This document shows, piece by piece, positions 7,194 to 14,202 of a stretch of DNA of 14,202 nucleotides. The translations under genes and the position numbers were made by a program. The DNA is from Akkermansiaceae bacterium (GTDB lineage: Bacteria; Verrucomicrobiota; Verrucomicrobiia; Verrucomicrobiales; Akkermansiaceae). The number at the start of each line of letters is the position of its first letter. Position 1 is the stretch's first letter. The notes beneath the pieces were generated by a model. That model had not been told where the DNA came from, did not search any database, and saw only the letters and a program-made list of their open reading frames with translations. The stretch covers positions 1 to 14,202 of the forward strand of contig JALZUI010000131.1 in NCBI GenBank assembly GCA_023301545.1. Direction: 5' to 3'.

Positions 7194-7246
7194 TAGCCTC
7201 GATCACTCAAAAACGCTCTTCGGTTCATTTGTTTTTAGCCTCGATC
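7194..7246. repeat. 11-bp direct repeat around the 3' end of the glycosyltransferase gene
   Basis: TAGCCTCGATC occurs at 7194-7204 in the spacer and again at 7236-7246 inside the last glycosyltransferase codons, start to start 42 bp apart. The spacer copy also forms part of an inverted repeat (GATCG 7187-7191, CGATC 7200-7204). It may be a trace of a small local duplication. No terminator-like T tract follows. Confidence 0.35.
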
Positions 7247-8448
7247 CACTGGGACATGTATTTTGTCGCCTTCATGGAATTCAGTTGCAGCATACTCCCA
7301 ATAAAGTTCTGAGCCCGATGCTCCTCTAATCCTGCTGAAATCGTTTCCACCTCCTGCATCACTCGCTGACCAATTACGGCCTTATCAAAACGTGTTTGTA
7401 AGAGTGTAGTTCCCCGCTGCTGTCTTTCATTCCATTGAGCCTGATCTTGGTAGAGTGTAATGGCCGCCTGAGCAAAAGCCTCGGCATCTTCGACTACCAT
7501 TCCCGGCCAGGGCAGAGTTCCTTGAATTCCCTCAGCCCCCACCTGAGTCGTCACACTAGGGGTCCCGCAGAGCATGGCTTCCGTTAATTTCCCTTTCAAC
7601 CCCGCCCCAAACCTTAAAGGAGCCAGACAAACACGGGCATTCAACATGACCGCGCAGGCGTCTTCGGCCCAGCCTTTGACCAAAAACCCGTTCTTTGGCT
7701 GATGCAGCTGTGTGGCCTTAGGTGGAGGGTAGGCTCCGTACACATGAAGCTCGGCTTGTGGAAGAGCCTGTCTAATCAATGGCCAAATGACCTGTTTTAA
7801 CTGTAAGACGGCGTCCCAGTTCGGCTCATGACGAAAATTTCCGATTGAGATAAAGTGCGCTCGTTCCTCAAAGGAGGGAACCGAATGACTTGGAGGCTCC
7901 AACAAAAACGGACAATGCACCAACAACTGACGTGGAACTTGATACACCTCTTGCAGGTACTGAAATTCAAAATCAGAAATCACTAAACTGACATCGCAGC
8001 GGAAGATCGAGGCCACTTCCCGCTTAGCAAGATCGGTATGTATCGCAACATCCTCAAGCCCCTTCTTTATTGCTGTTTGCCGCGCTTGACGGAGGCTATG
8101 GAGGTCCTCCATATCGAGAACTCGTAAGGCCTGAGGGCAGGATTCAGCCACCCTCCATCCAAATTGCTCTTCCATCATAAACCGATCAAAGAGAACTACC
8201 TCAGGAGATAATTCTCCGACAAAGCGATCAAAAGAAGAGCAGTTTAAAACGATTTCATGCGTGCTTACTCCTACCGCCTCTAGATCCACCTCATGCTCTC
8301 CTCTGGCCGCAGGACTAGCGTAATGAATATCCCAGCCGGACTCTTGGAACAAACGGATTAAACTCATCATATGCCTCCCCGCAGCCGAAGAATCGGGCTC
8401 AGGCCAGACATAACCTATAACAAGGAGTAAACGTGCTGAATCATTCAT
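7225..8448 (-). CDS. GT-B glycosyltransferase, group 1/family 4-like
   Basis: The 407-residue protein looks like a cytoplasmic GT-B enzyme that moves a sugar from a nucleotide donor to an acceptor in surface polysaccharide or glycan synthesis. The N-terminal half begins 'LLLVIGYVWPEPDSSAAGRH' and contains 'LRVLDMEDLHSLRQAR' (108-123). The donor-binding half has 'FISIGNFRHEPNWDAV' (199-214), 'LHVYGAYPP' and the hallmark 'APLRFGAGLKGKLTEAMLCG' (276-295), with E290 at the position of the family's conserved Glu. This arrangement is typical of Glyco_trans_1_4 proteins. Donor and acceptor cannot be predicted. No polysaccharide gene cluster surrounds it; the nearest genes are DUF5718-like downstream and the divergent secretion operon upstream. 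A short direct repeat links its last codons with the following spacer. Confidence 0.88.
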   Translation of the reverse strand: MNDSARLLLVIGYVWPEPDSSAAGRHMMSLIRLFQESGWDIHYASPAARGEHEVDLEAVGVSTHEIVLNCSSFDRFVGELSPEVVLFDRFMMEEQFGWRVAESCPQALRVLDMEDLHSLRQARQTAIKKGLEDVAIHTDLAKREVASIFRCDVSLVISDFEFQYLQEVYQVPRQLLVHCPFLLEPPSHSVPSFEERAHFISIGNFRHEPNWDAVLQLKQVIWPLIRQALPQAELHVYGAYPPPKATQLHQPKNGFLVKGWAEDACAVMLNARVCLAPLRFGAGLKGKLTEAMLCGTPSVTTQVGAEGIQGTLPWPGMVVEDAEAFAQAAITLYQDQAQWNERQQRGTTLLQTRFDKAVIGQRVMQEVETISAGLEEHRAQNFIGSMLQLNSMKATKYMSQWIEAKNK

Positions 8449-8605
8449 AAATCAAACTTAGAGTAACGGTAAACTCACAGAAAGCATTCAGAGATCAAGC
8501 TCTATAAGAAATAACGATCACCCTAAAATAGAAATTCCTTCTTAAAAATGAGTTTAAATTCACCAAAAAAACCTCTGCTTTCGCTTTTACATTCAAGAGA
8601 AAAGA

Positions 8606-8611
8606 TATAAA
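8606..8611 (+). promoter_or_regulatory. Possible -10 element of the secretion operon
   Basis: TATAAA lies 21 bp before the gspK-like ATG, in the 184-bp spacer that separates this operon from the divergent glycosyltransferase gene. A TTTACA hexamer at 8586-8591 could be a -35 but the 14-bp spacing is short. The call rests mainly on position and sequence similarity. Confidence 0.3.
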
Positions 8612-8632
8612 AACCAATAATCGACCAGCTCT

Positions 8633-9649
8633 ATGACCATTAAACGCAATCTCCAGCGCACGCACCTCTCCCGAGGCAGTGCTCTGATTGCTATTTTTTG
8701 GATCATGGGAATTTTAGCGATGGCTGTCTTTGCAACGCTTGCGGTCGTCAAAGTGCAGTCTGACATTTCAACTTCCTCCAGCCACGGGCATCGCGCTCGT
8801 GCCCTAGCAGGAAAAGGGCTAGCCCTAGCCATGCACCGCGAGGTCGATAATGGAGATCCGCTCTTAAACTTTAAGAACCCTGAATTTGAAGAAGGATACC
8901 AAGCTTTGCTCGAACCTCTGGCGCAAAACTTTGGGATTAATGGGCTCATCAATGAAGTCATCGAGCAGCAGACGACCAATAATAGGGCTCTCTCCTCTAC
9001 CCTTCTCTATCAGCTTTTTACAGAAGCATGGGGAATGGATGAAGGCGAAGCTCAAACCTTCCTTCACTCCCTAGTGGAATGGGTTGATCCTAATGATCAA
9101 GTAACCACTCTTTCGGGATGGGAACGGCTCAATTATGAGCGTGAAGGGTTTGAGGGGCGCCCCTTTAACCGTCATTTTAAATCTCTCGATGAAATCCCCT
9201 ATGTCCATGGATACGAGGCATTAGAAGCAGCTAATCCCGACTGGCGATCCTCCTTCAACGTTTGGACTCCTGGGGCGGTTGATGTGAGTTCTGCTAGTCC
9301 AGAAATCATCTCCTTAGCGTCCCTCTCAACCCTAGGGCGCGCAATTGATGTTGAGAGCGCTGCCATCATGCAGGAACAAATCTTAGGCAGCGACGGAATC
9401 CGCGGAACTGAAGACGACGGTCTTGATCTAAACCTCGAAAACTTATTGAGCGAAGCCAGCGTAAGCGACATTTCTCAAATTCTCGACCGCTACATTTTGG
9501 AAGGAGAGGCTCCACAATATTCAAAAATCACCAGTGTAGGGTGGAGTGGCACAACAAAGCTCACAATTAACTTATCTTTACAAACCCTATCCTCTCGCCC
9601 CATAGTCTTAGAACTGCACGAAACCCTCGAGAACACGACCTATGAGTAA
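8633..9649 (+). CDS. gspK: Type II secretion minor pseudopilin, GspK-like
   Basis: GspK is a large minor pseudopilin at the tip of the type II secretion pseudopilus, with a membrane-spanning N-terminal helix and a globular periplasmic part. The 338-residue protein starts with a basic leader, then 'RG-SALIAIFWIMGILAMAVF' (residues 14-33). This is a prepilin-type cleavage site after G15 followed by the hydrophobic helix. Position 5 of the mature protein is Ala rather than the Glu of major pseudopilins, as is usual for GspK. The central 'FKSLDEIPYVHGY' (about 182-194) matches the family's conserved segment, and the length is near the usual 300-340. It is the first gene of the operon and overlaps the next by 8 bp. 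No Shine-Dalgarno precedes the ATG, so the start is chosen by the leader peptide. Confidence 0.85.
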   Translation: MTIKRNLQRTHLSRGSALIAIFWIMGILAMAVFATLAVVKVQSDISTSSSHGHRARALAGKGLALAMHREVDNGDPLLNFKNPEFEEGYQALLEPLAQNFGINGLINEVIEQQTTNNRALSSTLLYQLFTEAWGMDEGEAQTFLHSLVEWVDPNDQVTTLSGWERLNYEREGFEGRPFNRHFKSLDEIPYVHGYEALEAANPDWRSSFNVWTPGAVDVSSASPEIISLASLSTLGRAIDVESAAIMQEQILGSDGIRGTEDDGLDLNLENLLSEASVSDISQILDRYILEGEAPQYSKITSVGWSGTTKLTINLSLQTLSSRPIVLELHETLENTTYE

Positions 9650-10919
9650 GAGTAACAATGACCAAACCCTACTAATCCCCGGACGCTCGGGTTGGGATCT
9701 TTGGACTCTCCAAGGGAAGCAGCTGAAATTACTCAAAAACACCTCTGAGGAACTCGCTTTAGAAATCGGTAAGGTTCCAGGAGGGAAAGAACTCAACATG
9801 GCCTTCCCCGTGAGAGAGTTAACCGCCCTAACTCTATGGGCGCCAAAGACCGACTCCGAGACAGTGCAAGGACTAATCGAGTTACAAATCGAAAAAACAG
9901 GTTTAGCACAAACTCACGATCTAGGGACACTCACGCAACACTCTCAGATCACAAACTTTAATGAAGATAAGGACCTCTACCTTATAGACACTCTCCGAGC
10001 ACCTGCGGAGGGAATGCTCCCGGCAACTTCACCAACACACTTCAATACCTCACCGAGCTGCTTTAGCTTCGCGCCTAATACGGTAACACTTTGGCAGGAA
10101 TTCAACCGATGGGTGATGGCAATCTCCAATCCCGAGGGCGAAGTCGTCTACTACCAAGGACTCACCACCAGCGTCTTAGAGCCACAGACGATTCAGGAAA
10201 TTCGTTTCATTTGCACCCAACTGCAACTGCAAAAAGTGATCTCCGAATCTCCTCAATCCTATATTTGTTGGACGGAGGAACCTAGCATCAAGCCTGAAGG
10301 GTTTGATCAAATCGCACAAGAACTAGGAGAGAGCCTCTCCCTCGTCAATAAGCCAGCTCCTCATTTCACAAAAGGAGGAACCCTCCTCCCCGCCGACACG
10401 AGAGCAAACCGTCTTTCTGCTAAGAAGAAGCAACAACAAAGCCTATTTACAACTATTGCCGCGGTGCTTCTCATCGGGTTAATTGGGTATGCTATTTACA
10501 ATCTATTAGAAATCGAAAACGAGGCAAAGACCGCGCAAATTAAAGCGGACCGTTTGACAGAAGAGAATCAAGTCCTCCTCGACCATAACGCCAAGTGGGC
10601 AGAGCTCGCGGTATTAGTGGAAACCGAAACTACCCCTATTAACTTACTCAAAGGGTCTCACTCTGTGATCCCTAATAAAGAATTACGCTTTCTACGGGCT
10701 GAATTCATTCACCAAGCTACTCCAGATGGTTTCGGCACTGAGGTCTCGGTAACCATCACTGGAGAAGCACCAAGCTCTGGAATCGCGCTCGATTTTGATG
10801 AACGTCTGCAGAAGCACGCCCTCTTCGACACCCTCACTTGGAATAATCCAGCGCCCTCAAAGTCTGATACAGGTTGGAAATTCATCTATCAAGCCGAACA
10901 AGAACAGCCGCAACAATAG
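9642..10919 (+). CDS. gspL: Type II secretion inner-membrane platform protein, GspL-like
   Basis: GspL links the cytoplasmic ATPase GspE to the membrane platform. The 425-residue protein has the right architecture: a cytoplasmic domain without a signal peptide (1-265), one transmembrane helix (about 268-290, 'LFTTIAAVLLIGLIGYAIYN'), a charged helix likely to form a coiled coil (about 290-325), and a periplasmic ferredoxin-like C-terminal part. Sequence resemblance to proteobacterial GspL is weak to my eye, so the call leans on topology and position between gspK-like and gspM-like genes. Its ATG overlaps the end of the upstream gene (ATGAGTAA), which suggests translational coupling. A PilM/PilN-type fusion is an alternative description. 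Confidence 0.7.
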   Translation: MSKSNNDQTLLIPGRSGWDLWTLQGKQLKLLKNTSEELALEIGKVPGGKELNMAFPVRELTALTLWAPKTDSETVQGLIELQIEKTGLAQTHDLGTLTQHSQITNFNEDKDLYLIDTLRAPAEGMLPATSPTHFNTSPSCFSFAPNTVTLWQEFNRWVMAISNPEGEVVYYQGLTTSVLEPQTIQEIRFICTQLQLQKVISESPQSYICWTEEPSIKPEGFDQIAQELGESLSLVNKPAPHFTKGGTLLPADTRANRLSAKKKQQQSLFTTIAAVLLIGLIGYAIYNLLEIENEAKTAQIKADRLTEENQVLLDHNAKWAELAVLVETETTPINLLKGSHSVIPNKELRFLRAEFIHQATPDGFGTEVSVTITGEAPSSGIALDFDERLQKHALFDTLTWNNPAPSKSDTGWKFIYQAEQEQPQQ

Positions 10920-10920
10920 A

Positions 10921-11454
10921 ATGACCAAGCGCGAACAAAACCTACTTAACTTACTCCTGATGGCTCTTGTCATCGCAGGGGCTCTCTTGGCTTACCGTAA
11001 AGTCTACGAACCCCGCCTAGCGAAAGCTAAATCCCAACTCGCCAACGCCGAGCAAAAACTACAAATCGCAGAAGCGACCTCTAAGCATAAAGACCTCTTT
11101 ATCGAAGAACAAGAGTGGCTCACTAACTATCAACCTGAACCTGTTTCCCAACAGAGCGCCCAAAGTAAGTTACAAGAATACTGCTCAACCGTTGCCAAGC
11201 GAAACAACCTGGAGATTAAATCCGAAAGTCTACTCCCCGCCTACACTCCCGAGGGAACATTTTACCACCGTGCTAAAATTGACCTCCTCGTGGTTGGGAA
11301 AGAGAAAAGCTTTTACAACTGGCTAACAACTCTTGATAACCCTCAAAATTTTCAACGAATCACCTTCCTCCGTCTCTATCCTAACAAGGCCGATGACACC
11401 CTCATTGAGGCCAAAGTAGTCATCGAAAAATGGTATATTCCGGCCTCTAGTTAA
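10921..11454 (+). CDS. gspM: Type II secretion inner-membrane protein, GspM/PilO-like
   Basis: Starting at the ATG one base after the previous stop gives 177 residues. They comprise a short basic N-terminus, a transmembrane helix (about 8-25, 'LNLLLMALVIAGALLAYR'), a long charged helix likely to be a coiled coil (about 30-75), and an alpha/beta periplasmic domain. This is the layout of GspM and PilO, which pair with GspL or PilN through the helices and ferredoxin-like domains. An in-frame ATG exists at 10795, but it would add 42 residues overlapping the previous gene and bury the membrane helix. The 10921 start is therefore preferred. Family identity rests on topology and neighbours more than on motifs. 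Confidence 0.7.
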   Translation: MTKREQNLLNLLLMALVIAGALLAYRKVYEPRLAKAKSQLANAEQKLQIAEATSKHKDLFIEEQEWLTNYQPEPVSQQSAQSKLQEYCSTVAKRNNLEIKSESLLPAYTPEGTFYHRAKIDLLVVGKEKSFYNWLTTLDNPQNFQRITFLRLYPNKADDTLIEAKVVIEKWYIPASS

Positions 11455-11455
11455 T

Positions 11456-12613
11456 ATGAAAGCGTTCATAACATTACTCCTCATTGTTACAGCCTCGGCA
11501 GCCCCGCCGAAGCGAACTAGCGTGAATACTCTTACCTCTCTATGGTCGAACTCCCCCTTTACGACTAAACCTATTGTAGAGGTAGAAAAACAAAATATGG
11601 GCGATTGGAGCCTCGCAGGTATTATGAGTAACGCTGCTGGTGGTCACACCATTACCATAATTAATAATAAAAACCGGAACGAGCGCCACCGAATCAATAC
11701 TAATGGGACGAATATGCTCTCTGAGCACAACGCCATCAAAATCCTCGAAATCGAGCAAGCGAAGGGTTTTAACTACAAGGATAGCCGAGTCAAAATTTCT
11801 CACAATGGAGTCTCTGGCTGGATCGAGTATAACGACAAACTTATTGCGGTTGCTCCCAGTAATAATCTCAGAATCAACAACCAACGCCCCAGCCCAGCCC
11901 CCTCAAACCGCATTAATTCTCGGACAAATGGGCGCTTCGTTAATCCAGCTAACAATGGGACAAGTTCTAATTCCAACGGACAAATTTCGCCCTCCCCGAG
12001 TAATTTGAACCGTTTCTCTAGTAACGCTAACCGTGGCAACTCAACTAGAACTAGCGCTTCTAACGTCAGACGAATCCCTATTCCTAGCCGCCGAGGATCA
12101 TCAAACTCAGGTAACAACAGTAATATTAACAGCGGCACCAATAATACTAGCCCCGTAAGTACCGGTACTAACAATACCTTCAACAACAACTCAGGCCTTC
12201 CCGGTAATACTACAAACAACACGGTTAACATCAATTCTAACCTTCCCAATACTAGTACGAACAGCAACTCAGGCCTTACCGATACCAGTACAAACAATAC
12301 GGTTAACAACACTTCAAGCCTTCCCGATAATACTACAAACAACACGGTTAACATCAATTCTAACCTTCCCAATACTAGTACGAACAGCAACTCAGGCCTT
12401 ACCGATACCAGTACAAGCAACACAGTTAACAACACCTCAAGCCTTCCCGATAATAGTACGAACAACACGGTTAACAACACCTCAAGCCTTCCCGATACTA
12501 GTACAAACAACACTGTTAACGACAACTCAGGCTCTACTGATACCGGAGCCAGTAACACTAGCCTGCCAGCTCGCCAAAGACCTATTATTCGCCGAGTACC
12601 AACTACTAGATAA
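11456..12613 (+). CDS. Exported repeat-tailed protein of the secretion operon, function unknown
   Basis: I do not recognise a named family. The 385-residue protein has a signal peptide (about 1-15, ending A-S-A). It then has a probably folded region (about 17-140) with 'DWSLAGIMSNAAGG', 'ITIINNKNRNERHRI', 'NAIKILEIE' and 'VSGWIEYNDKLIAV'. This loosely recalls the small beta homology region of GspC, the protein that connects the inner-membrane platform to the secretin. Residues about 140-235 are a Ser/Asn/Pro/Arg-rich linker. Residues 236-362 are Asn/Thr/Ser-rich repeats of 15- and 11-residue modules, and the last residues are basic. It has no second membrane segment, unlike true GspC, which has an N-terminal anchor. 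Its place 1 bp after gspM and 12 bp before gspD suggests a role with the secretin, but this is inference. Cell-surface or substrate-like roles remain possible. Confidence 0.6.
   Translation: MKAFITLLLIVTASAAPPKRTSVNTLTSLWSNSPFTTKPIVEVEKQNMGDWSLAGIMSNAAGGHTITIINNKNRNERHRINTNGTNMLSEHNAIKILEIEQAKGFNYKDSRVKISHNGVSGWIEYNDKLIAVAPSNNLRINNQRPSPAPSNRINSRTNGRFVNPANNGTSSNSNGQISPSPSNLNRFSSNANRGNSTRTSASNVRRIPIPSRRGSSNSGNNSNINSGTNNTSPVSTGTNNTFNNNSGLPGNTTNNTVNINSNLPNTSTNSNSGLTDTSTNNTVNNTSSLPDNTTNNTVNINSNLPNTSTNSNSGLTDTSTSNTVNNTSSLPDNSTNNTVNNTSSLPDTSTNNTVNDNSGSTDTGASNTSLPARQRPIIRRVPTTR
12161..12541 (+). repeat. Modular tandem repeats coding for an Asn/Thr/Ser-rich tail
   Basis: The array is built from 45-bp modules (consensus peptide N-S-T-N-N-T-V-N-x-x-S-x-L-P-D) and 33-bp modules (TSTNSNSGLTD). 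The order is 45 (12161-12205), then two copies of a 45+33+45 composite at 12206-12328 and 12329-12451, then 45 (12452-12496) and 45 (12497-12541). The two 123-bp composites differ at only four positions, all in the last third, so that duplication looks recent. All units keep the reading frame. Confidence 0.9.
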
Positions 12614-12625
12614 CCTTTTCACATT

Positions 12626-14202
12626 ATGACATACAGAATTCTAATCCTCCTTGGGATAGCTATTATTAGCCAAGCCCAAGAACCAGTAATTGAAGCGATT
12701 CCTCAGGAAAGCGTCGTTGATTACGAGCGTCCTGACGTCCCGGACCCTTACGCAATTCACACCGCAAAAGGAAACCTCCTTCAACAACCCGTGATGAGCG
12801 GTGAGGATATCTCCATCATGTACTTTCAACTGACCGGCAAAAGAGTCCTAGTCAGTAATGCCTTCCGTGGGATTGAAATCAGCATCATTCAACCTGGTCC
12901 CCTCACTAACTTAGAAGTGGCAGAACTTATCGAAACCCAGCTCATCTTAGAGGGGTTCACCCTTACTCAGACTCCGGGCAAGCCAGACCAACTTCGCCTT
13001 CTTCCTGTCACTAATGCCAAGCAAAATGGACTACGGATCATCACTAAGGAAAGTGACCTCCCCTACAATGACGAGATCGTCTCTTACCAGATGCGCCTCA
13101 ACTACATTAAACCTGAGGAAGCCGTCACTATCCTTCAGTCCGTTATTGGACAATTCGGAGCGGCAGGTTCAATCGCAATCGTACCAAACGCCTCTTCACT
13201 GATCATCACAGATAACACCCTCCTCATCCGTACCGCTATCGATATTAAAAACCAAATCGACGTTCCTAGCACCACGGTCAGCACTAAATTCATCAAAATT
13301 GTCTACGCTGATGCGGAGGAAGTGGTGAACCAACTTAATGAACTCATTAATAACGAAGAGAATACTTCAAGCAGCGTGCAACGTAGTGGAAATGCACCGA
13401 GACAAAACCAACAAGGAGGCAATCAGCAAATTCAAAACAGCCAACCAGGCGAAGACATTCCGCTCAAAATCCTTGCTGATACCCGTACAAACAGAATCAC
13501 ATTATTAGGCAGTGGGTCTAAAATCGCTCTCGCCGAATCCCTGATTCGAGAGATCGATCAGCCCGCGTCAAATAGTGGCTACATTCGCAGAAAACTTCAA
13601 TTCCTCCCTGTGTACGAGTTCATGCCGATCGCGTCTAACGCTATCGAAGCAACCCTAGGGACCGAAGGCGGAGGCCAATCAAGTACTAACAGTGGTGGTA
13701 ATACAGGCGGAAACAATGGAGGGAACAATAACGGTGGTAATGATAATGGAACCGGTACAGGAGGCCGCGCTAGCGTTGGTGGTCAAGACGGGAATACCGC
13801 TCCAGAATCCATTTTGGTAGGTAAAACTCTACTTGTCGCTGATAACATTTCGAACTCTATCGTTGTTGACGGCCCCCCTCACCACATCGAAATCGTACAA
13901 AACCTTATCAATGAATTAGATCGACGCTCTGAGCAAGTAGCTATAACCGCGCTCTTTGGAACGTACTCCGCTAACGACACCTTTGATTTCTCTAGTAACG
14001 TCTTCTCCTTATATGAAAACATTGTGGGAGAAGGACGAGGTCTCATTGGGGCAGCCCCTAGCCTTAATGGTACCGGCATCTCCTCCATTATCAGTGCTGA
14101 CTCTCTCTCTGATTTTGCCAGCGCTGCCGTTTCTACAGGCCTTAATGTCGGATTCGCTAATTCTGAATGGGGAGTCTTCGTCAACAGCCTCAAGACCCTT
14201 AC
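12626..14202 (+). CDS. gspD: Type II secretion secretin GspD, 3' end cut by the window edge
   Basis: GspD forms the outer-membrane channel of type II secretion. The reading frame is open from an ATG at 12626 to the end of the window (525 codons). It has a signal peptide (about 1-17, ending S-Q-A before QEP) and an N0 domain (about 58-130). Repeated N-domains follow: 'EIVSYQMRLNYIKPEEAVTI' near 151, 'VSTKFIKIVYADAEEVV' near 217 and 'IRRKLQFLPVYEF' near 320. After them, 'NSIVVDGPPHHIEIVQNLIN' (about 408-427) and 'ELDRRSEQVAITALFGTYS' lead into the secretin core. Two low-complexity insertions stand out: a Gln/Asn-rich one at about 250-277 and a Gly/Asn-rich one at about 345-392. The C-terminal membrane part is outside the window. 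The 12-bp gap to the repeat-tailed gene indicates co-transcription. No Shine-Dalgarno is visible. Confidence 0.88.
   Translation, partial: MTYRILILLGIAIISQAQEPVIEAIPQESVVDYERPDVPDPYAIHTAKGNLLQQPVMSGEDISIMYFQLTGKRVLVSNAFRGIEISIIQPGPLTNLEVAELIETQLILEGFTLTQTPGKPDQLRLLPVTNAKQNGLRIITKESDLPYNDEIVSYQMRLNYIKPEEAVTILQSVIGQFGAAGSIAIVPNASSLIITDNTLLIRTAIDIKNQIDVPSTTVSTKFIKIVYADAEEVVNQLNELINNEENTSSSVQRSGNAPRQNQQGGNQQIQNSQPGEDIPLKILADTRTNRITLLGSGSKIALAESLIREIDQPASNSGYIRRKLQFLPVYEFMPIASNAIEATLGTEGGGQSSTNSGGNTGGNNGGNNNGGNDNGTGTGGRASVGGQDGNTAPESILVGKTLLVADNISNSIVVDGPPHHIEIVQNLINELDRRSEQVAITALFGTYSANDTFDFSSNVFSLYENIVGEGRGLIGAAPSLNGTGISSIISADSLSDFASAAVSTGLNVGFANSEWGVFVNSLKTL

Noticed and set aside
7187..7204. 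Hairpin after the glycosyltransferase as a terminator
   Set aside because: The stem is 5 bp and no T tract follows on the minus strand.
10795..10920. Upstream in-frame ATG for the GspM-like gene
   Set aside because: It would overlap the GspL-like gene by 125 bp and place 42 non-conserved residues before the membrane helix. The ATG at 10921 directly follows the previous stop.
12161..12541. Possible CRISPR array
   Set aside because: The repeats are contiguous, of mixed 45- and 33-bp units without unique spacers, and they code in frame.
11800..12558. Long minus-strand open frame coding for a Leu/Val-rich repetitive protein
   Set aside because: It is the antisense shadow of the Asn/Thr repeats. 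The plus-strand gene has a signal peptide and fits the operon spacing, while the minus frame has no upstream signals.
13879..14193. Minus-strand frame of 104 codons at the right edge
   Set aside because: The plus strand here encodes the start of the secretin core in an uninterrupted frame from 12626.

Overview
This window looks like chromosomal DNA of a Gram-negative bacterium, most likely a member of the Verrucomicrobiota or a related PVC lineage. That is an inference from three things: a type II secretion operon in the order K-L-M-unknown-D, an exported GH29 fucosidase with an extra C-terminal domain, and almost no Shine-Dalgarno sequences. I could not run a search to confirm it. There is no rRNA, tRNA, CRISPR array, transposase or prophage gene in view.

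Layout. The left edge (1-122, minus) holds the first 40 codons of a DeoR-family regulator. A gene-free, A-rich stretch of about 350 bp (123-471) separates it from a divergent secreted alpha-L-fucosidase (472-2262, plus), which ends in a strong intrinsic terminator. Next on the plus strand are a small exported thioredoxin-fold protein (2405-2836) and dnaX, the clamp-loader subunit (2893-4512). A minus-strand block follows. Read in its own direction it is a group 1/4-type glycosyltransferase (8448-7225), a DUF5718-like protein (7153-6302), proC (6102-5311) and a SAM-dependent methyltransferase (5305-4565). The last two are tightly coupled. dnaX and the methyltransferase converge over a short gap with a candidate terminator.

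From 8633 to the right edge is a plus-strand type II secretion operon: gspK-like minor pseudopilin, gspL-like and gspM-like inner-membrane platform proteins, an exported protein I cannot assign, and a gspD secretin that runs off the window. Junctions are tight (8-bp overlap, then 1-, 1- and 12-bp gaps), so the five genes are probably co-transcribed. The unassigned protein sits where a secretin partner such as GspC would be expected. It has a short folded N-terminal part and a long Asn/Thr/Ser-rich tail built from modular repeats, including a near-perfect 123-bp tandem duplication. This is the most novel part of the window.

Other points of interest are a DnaX zinc module in which two of four cysteines are Asp and Glu, inverted repeats in the DeoR/fucosidase intergenic region, a hairpin that covers the dnaX GTG start, and the general lack of ribosome-binding sites.
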